This document shows, one piece after another, positions 50,579 through 53,980 of a stretch of DNA of 53,980 nt. Position 1 is the stretch's first letter. Every line of letters begins with the position of its first letter. This DNA is from an uncultured Clostridia bacterium (GTDB lineage: Bacteria; Bacillota; Clostridia; Oscillospirales; CAG-272), in contig CAMKAU010000005.1 in assembly GCA_946410595.1 (NCBI GenBank), forward strand, positions 1-53,980, read 5' to 3'. The position numbers and the translations under genes are program-made. The notes under the pieces are model-generated. The model searched no databases and had not been told where the DNA came from. It saw only the letters and a list, made by a program, of their open reading frames with translations.

Positions 50579-51487
50579 TTACCGGAACCGTACCGGCTTG
50601 TCGGTTTGGTTTTTGAGCGTCTCAAAGAAGGCGAGGTTTTCCTCGCGGGAGGCGAGGGGGGTATCGGCGAGGGAATAGTCCCTGCCGAGCTCCCGGTATT
50701 TGCCGACGCCGAGCCGGTGATAGGGGAGCAGCTCCACGGCGGCGACGGGGAGCGGAGCGAGGAACGCCGCCAAGTCTGCCGCGAACGCCTCGGTCATATT
50801 GACGCCGGGGATGAGGGGGACGCGGACGACCGTCTCGGTGAGACCGGCCGCCGCCCGGAGATTTTCGAGGATCTGCTTGTTGCTCCTGCCGGTGTAGCGG
50901 ATATGTTCGGCCTCGTCGAGGAGCTTTACGTCGAAGTAGACGCGATCAACCATCCCGGCGATTTCGGCAAACGGATCGGGGGCCGAAAAGCCGCAGGTCT
51001 CGATCATCACGCCGATCTTTTCCCGTTTCAGGCGTTCGGTCAGCGCAAGCACAAAGTCCGCCTGCGCGGTGACCTCGCCGCCGGAGAGGGTGACCCCGCC
51101 GTGCGAGTCGTCGTAGTAATCCCGGTCCTTCAGGATGATGTCGGCTACCTCGTCGACGGTGTAGGCCCTGCCCGCCGTCCGGATCCGGTCGAACGGGCAG
51201 AGCGTTTCGCACGTTCCGCAAAGGATGCAGGCGGCCCGGTCGACCGATACGCCCTTTTCCCTGAGGGAAAGCGCGCCCTGCGGACAGGCGGCAAGGCATT
51301 TTTGGCACTCGGCGCACGCGCCGGCGGGCTTGATCATCAGCTCGGGGGAAAAACTCTGCGACTCGGGGTTGCAGCACCACGCGCACCGCATGGGACAACC
51401 CTTGAAAAAGACGGTCGTCCGGATGCCGTCCCCGTCGAACAGGCAGAAACGCTGAACGTCAAAGATCAGAGCAGTCTTGTTCACCAT
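50579..51487 (-). CDS. Glycyl radical enzyme activase (radical SAM)
   Basis: A 302-residue radical SAM enzyme of the PFL-activase family. The cluster motif is KGCPMRCAWC (CxxxCxxC, about 30-37) for the SAM-binding [4Fe-4S]; an inserted ferredoxin-like domain (about 58-100) has CAECQKCLAACP and CILCGTCETLCP for two further clusters, the form typical of activases for dehydratase and decarboxylase GREs. GGVTLSGGEVTAQ contains the SAM-contacting GGE. It overlaps the end of the glycyl radical enzyme gene by 7 bases and so is dedicated to it. It abstracts a hydrogen from the Gly of its partner under anaerobic conditions. Confidence 0.94.
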   Translation of the reverse strand: MVNKTALIFDVQRFCLFDGDGIRTTVFFKGCPMRCAWCCNPESQSFSPELMIKPAGACAECQKCLAACPQGALSLREKGVSVDRAACILCGTCETLCPFDRIRTAGRAYTVDEVADIILKDRDYYDDSHGGVTLSGGEVTAQADFVLALTERLKREKIGVMIETCGFSAPDPFAEIAGMVDRVYFDVKLLDEAEHIRYTGRSNKQILENLRAAAGLTETVVRVPLIPGVNMTEAFAADLAAFLAPLPVAAVELLPYHRLGVGKYRELGRDYSLADTPLASREENLAFFETLKNQTDKPVRFR

Positions 51488-53823
51488 TTTTTACCGCCCG
51501 ATTCCTGGCACGTCCTGCGGATGATGTCGTCCTGCAGCGCGCGCTCGATCGTGGTGAAGAGGACGGAAAATCCCGCCACGCGGACCATCAGCGTGGGATA
51601 TTTTTCCGGATGGATCTGCGCGTCGCGCAGGACCGCCTCGTCAAAGACGTTGAACTGGATATGCTGTCCGCCGTGCTTGAAGTAAGTCCGGACGAGGTCG
51701 GCAATCTTCTCCTTGTTTTCGTCGGTGAGGAAGTTGGGCGTCAGCCGGAGATTGAGAAGACTGGAGCCGAGGACCTTTGTCGGGGTCAGCTTTACCACCG
51801 AGTTGAGCAGCGCCGTCGCGCCGAGCTGATCCCTGCCGTGTCCCGCGGAAACGCCGCCGTCGGCCAGATTGTCGAACGCTTTTCTGCCGTCCGGCGTCGC
51901 GCCCGTGTACTTGGCGAAGAGGACGTTCGAGGCGATGGTATAAAGCGCCAGACGGTACTTGCCGCCGCGGGGAGAGGTATACTTTTCCACCTCGCCGTAG
52001 AGGAAATCGACAAGGTCCCGGCCGATGAGGTCGACCGAATCGTCGTCGTTGCCGTACTTCGGCGATTTGTTCTTCAGCAGCGACCGCAGATCCTCGCGGC
52101 CCTCAAAGTTGGAGAGGAGCGCGTCCTTCAGCTCGGAGAAGGAGACCGTTTTTTCGTCGTAGACGAACTTTTTCATCGCGCGGAGACTGTCGATCACGTT
52201 GGGAACGGCAACCATCTGCAGGGTGGTCGAGTTGTACTTGGCGCCGCCCTCGAGATTCGTTTTGCCCGCGTCGAGACAGCCGCGGATAAAGGCGGAGACG
52301 AACGGCGTGGGGCAGAGCGAGCCGTGCAGCTCGTCGAGGACGTCGTCGCCCTTGATATTGAGCATCAGATAGTGGGCGAGCTGCGTCTTGAAGGCGGCGT
52401 AAAACGCCTCCCACGTCATCGCCGCCGCGTCGCCGGTGCGGAAGGGGAACTGCCGCTTGGCGACGGGGTCGTACCCGTCGAAGAGGGTCAGCTCCAGGAC
52501 CTTTGCCACGTTGAGGAAGCCCCCGGTGAGCCACGGCTCCACGTTCCCGTTGCCCGTCGTCTCGGAGCAGCCGACGATGGTGTAGTCGTTTGCTTCCTTT
52601 TCGTTATAGCCCATCGTCCGCATATTGGCGATCAGCGTTTTGTCGTTGAACATCGCGGGCATCCCGCCGCCGATCCGGACGGTGTCGAGCGCCGCGAGGA
52701 GAAAGCGTTTGGTCGATTTTTCCTCGTTCCAGCGGATGGAGAGGGAGGGCTGGGGCAGCGCGATCTGCCGCGTCGCCGCGAGGCAGAGGTAGGAGAGCTC
52801 GTTTTCCGCCGGGTTTCCGTCTTCGTCGATCCCGCCGACGATCAGGTTCTGGAACATCGGGTAGCCGCCGAAGGCGATCGTGGAGACCTTGTCGCGGATC
52901 TTGTTCAGCTCAAAGAACTTCAGCCACAGAAAGTGCAGCGTTTCCTCCAGCTCTTCAAGCGGCACGCCCCTCTCAAGGTCGTGCTTGAAGTATGGGTACA
53001 TATACTGGTCGAAGCGCCCGGGGGACATACTGTGGCCGCTCGCCTCGAGATGGAGCGCGAGATGCACGAGCCAGAAGGACTGCACCGCCTCGGCAAACGT
53101 TTCGGCGGGGCGGGCGGGAACTTTACGGAGGATGCGGGCGATCTCGCACAGCTCCGCTTTTCTCGCCCCGTTTTCTTCCGCGGCCGCCTGCTTTTCCGCC
53201 AGCTCGGCGTACCGCTCTGCGTAGGCGCAGACCGCCAGAAGGGAGATCTCCACCGCTTCGTAGTAGGCGGCGTTCTCCTCTGTGCGCTTTTCTTTGACTT
53301 CCTCCAGCACGCCGAGGATCCCCCGCTCGAGGAAGGAGCGGTAGTCGATCACAAGGTGGCCGACCCCGGAGCGCATCGCCGTCAGGATATAGACGAGGGA
53401 GGAGGCCGCGTCCTTCTGTTCGTCGGAAAGACGGAGGGAGGCGTGATGCGCGATGGTCTTATCCTGCCAGTAGGGATAGATCGCGCGCAGCCGGGCCTTC
53501 GTATCCTCGGAGATGAGGAAGCGGTCGGTGTTCCGGTCCGCAAGTCCGTCCATCTCGTTGATCACAAAGGTCATATCGTATTCGGGGAAGACCTGGCAGC
53601 CTCTCGCCTTGCCGCTCAGCGCGCCGACGACCCGCTCCAGCTCCCCGATGTGGATGTCGATCTTTTCGAGGATATCGCGAAACGCGACAGCGCGCCGAAG
53701 GACAGAGGGCAAGCCCTCTGTCCTTTCGTAGCTGTCGGTGATGATCTCCGCCCGGTCCGCAAAGACCTCGGGCGGGAAAGAGCAGATAAAATCCTTCAGA
53801 TTCCGGATTCGTTCTGTCATCAT
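51481..53823 (-). CDS. Glycyl radical enzyme, dehydratase-like, substrate unknown
   Basis: A 780-residue GRE. The radical site is RVAGFSVLFTTIERALQDDIIRRT with Gly751; the common motif has GYSA, so Phe and Val replace Tyr and Ala. The active-site loop is NDYTIVGCSETTGNGN with Cys419 (thiyl) and Glu421, the CxE pattern of the dehydratase/lyase GREs, not the Cys-Cys of pyruvate formate-lyase. GHSMSPGRFDQYMYPYF (from His264) matches the His-Ser pair of glycerol dehydratase, but the Asp that follows the CxE loop there is Thr433 by my alignment from memory. Two starts (53823, 53820) are possible. Downstream overlaps the activase. No microcompartment genes are in the window. Confidence 0.92.
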   Translation of the reverse strand: MMTERIRNLKDFICSFPPEVFADRAEIITDSYERTEGLPSVLRRAVAFRDILEKIDIHIGELERVVGALSGKARGCQVFPEYDMTFVINEMDGLADRNTDRFLISEDTKARLRAIYPYWQDKTIAHHASLRLSDEQKDAASSLVYILTAMRSGVGHLVIDYRSFLERGILGVLEEVKEKRTEENAAYYEAVEISLLAVCAYAERYAELAEKQAAAEENGARKAELCEIARILRKVPARPAETFAEAVQSFWLVHLALHLEASGHSMSPGRFDQYMYPYFKHDLERGVPLEELEETLHFLWLKFFELNKIRDKVSTIAFGGYPMFQNLIVGGIDEDGNPAENELSYLCLAATRQIALPQPSLSIRWNEEKSTKRFLLAALDTVRIGGGMPAMFNDKTLIANMRTMGYNEKEANDYTIVGCSETTGNGNVEPWLTGGFLNVAKVLELTLFDGYDPVAKRQFPFRTGDAAAMTWEAFYAAFKTQLAHYLMLNIKGDDVLDELHGSLCPTPFVSAFIRGCLDAGKTNLEGGAKYNSTTLQMVAVPNVIDSLRAMKKFVYDEKTVSFSELKDALLSNFEGREDLRSLLKNKSPKYGNDDDSVDLIGRDLVDFLYGEVEKYTSPRGGKYRLALYTIASNVLFAKYTGATPDGRKAFDNLADGGVSAGHGRDQLGATALLNSVVKLTPTKVLGSSLLNLRLTPNFLTDENKEKIADLVRTYFKHGGQHIQFNVFDEAVLRDAQIHPEKYPTLMVRVAGFSVLFTTIERALQDDIIRRTCQESGGKKW

Positions 53824-53856
53824 GGTAGTATCCGATCCTTCCGACGCGCAGGTTGA

Positions 53857-53980
53857 TCAGGCGTTCTGCGCGGCTTTTTTCTTCTGGGAGAGCTCGTAGG
53901 CGACCTGGATGCAGATCTGTTCCTGCCCCTCGGTGCAGCCGCGGAGGCCGATTTCCTTGATGATGTCGCGGGCGTCGACG
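53857..53980 (-). CDS. C-terminal end of an unidentified gene (runs off the window)
   Basis: The minus strand is open from the window edge to TGA at 53857-53859, coding for 40 residues that include ARDIIKEIGLRGCTEGQEQ and end in a basic, Ala-rich tail (SQKKKAAQNA). It lies only 33 bases before the glycyl radical enzyme start on the same strand, so it probably belongs to the same operon. The fragment is too short for me to assign a family. Confidence 0.65.
   Translation of the reverse strand, partial: VDARDIIKEIGLRGCTEGQEQICIQVAYELSQKKKAAQNA

Noticed and set aside
50252..51685. Plus-strand frame of 477 codons over the activase
   Set aside because: It crosses a promoter, a terminator and the antisense of the activase; no coding signature.
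51610..53856. Open frame of 748 codons antisense to the glycyl radical enzyme
   Set aside because: Same GC-driven effect. The minus-strand GRE has the Cys/Glu loop and the glycyl radical motif, and the antisense product is Arg/Val/Glu-rich without domains.

Overview
The window looks like a chromosomal stretch of an anaerobic, GC-rich Firmicute of the gut Clostridia type (Oscillospirales/Christensenellales-like; this is inference). The grounds are consensus sigma-A promoters with 17-bp spacers, AGGAGG-type ribosome binding sites, a Gram-positive CpsB/C/D phosphoregulatory trio with an LCP ligase, a glycyl radical enzyme with its activase, and a rubredoxin fusion. No rRNA, tRNA or CRISPR array was seen.

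Layout. (1) 1-400: a hairpin-rich short-repeat array abutting the 3' remnant of an IS3-type transposase. (2) 441-3301: a peroxide-stress operon: an OhrR-type MarR regulator with its own operator, glutathione peroxidase, nitroreductase, and a metallo-beta-lactamase/rubredoxin fusion. (3) 3456-5458: a small XRE regulator divergent from a VanZ-like/DUF4352 pair with twin operators, then a DUF4867 gene. (4) 5672-29841: a ~24-kb surface polysaccharide operon, all on +. It runs from chain-length control (CpsC, CpsD, CpsB), a sortase-type surface protein and an LCP ligase through an initiating phosphoglycosyl transferase, an ATP-grasp enzyme, ten glycosyltransferases, a Wzy-like polymerase, an ABC exporter (Wzm/Wzt), LicD and an acyltransferase to an IspD-like cytidylyltransferase, a sugar epimerase and a VanZ-like protein. 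An AT-rich mosaic block (about 17.38-20.19 kb) lies inside it. (5) 29899-31569: a secreted metallophosphoesterase. (6) 31796-34917: a DUF4143 ATPase behind a CRP-like site, then a ribokinase/SIS isomerase pair. (7) 34982-41782 (-): four secreted or carbohydrate-related proteins (DUF4185 lipoprotein, beta-helix surface protein, membrane-anchored solute-binding protein, DUF6259-like glycosidase). (8) 42079-45119: a sugar kinase / iron alcohol dehydrogenase / FSA-type aldolase operon. (9) 45329-50386 (-): an AT-rich Type III restriction-modification island with two unknown proteins. (10) 50579-53980 (-): an unassigned glycyl radical enzyme, its activase, and the tail of an upstream gene.

The genes fall into three functional themes: stress defence (OhrR operon), building and anchoring a phosphorylated surface glycan (capsule operon), and fermentation of sugars or polyols (sections 6-8 and 10). 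The restriction island and the AT-rich capsule block are the clearest signs of horizontal transfer. The least explained parts are the glycyl radical enzyme, the two unknown proteins of the restriction operon, and the transporter-less secreted cluster.
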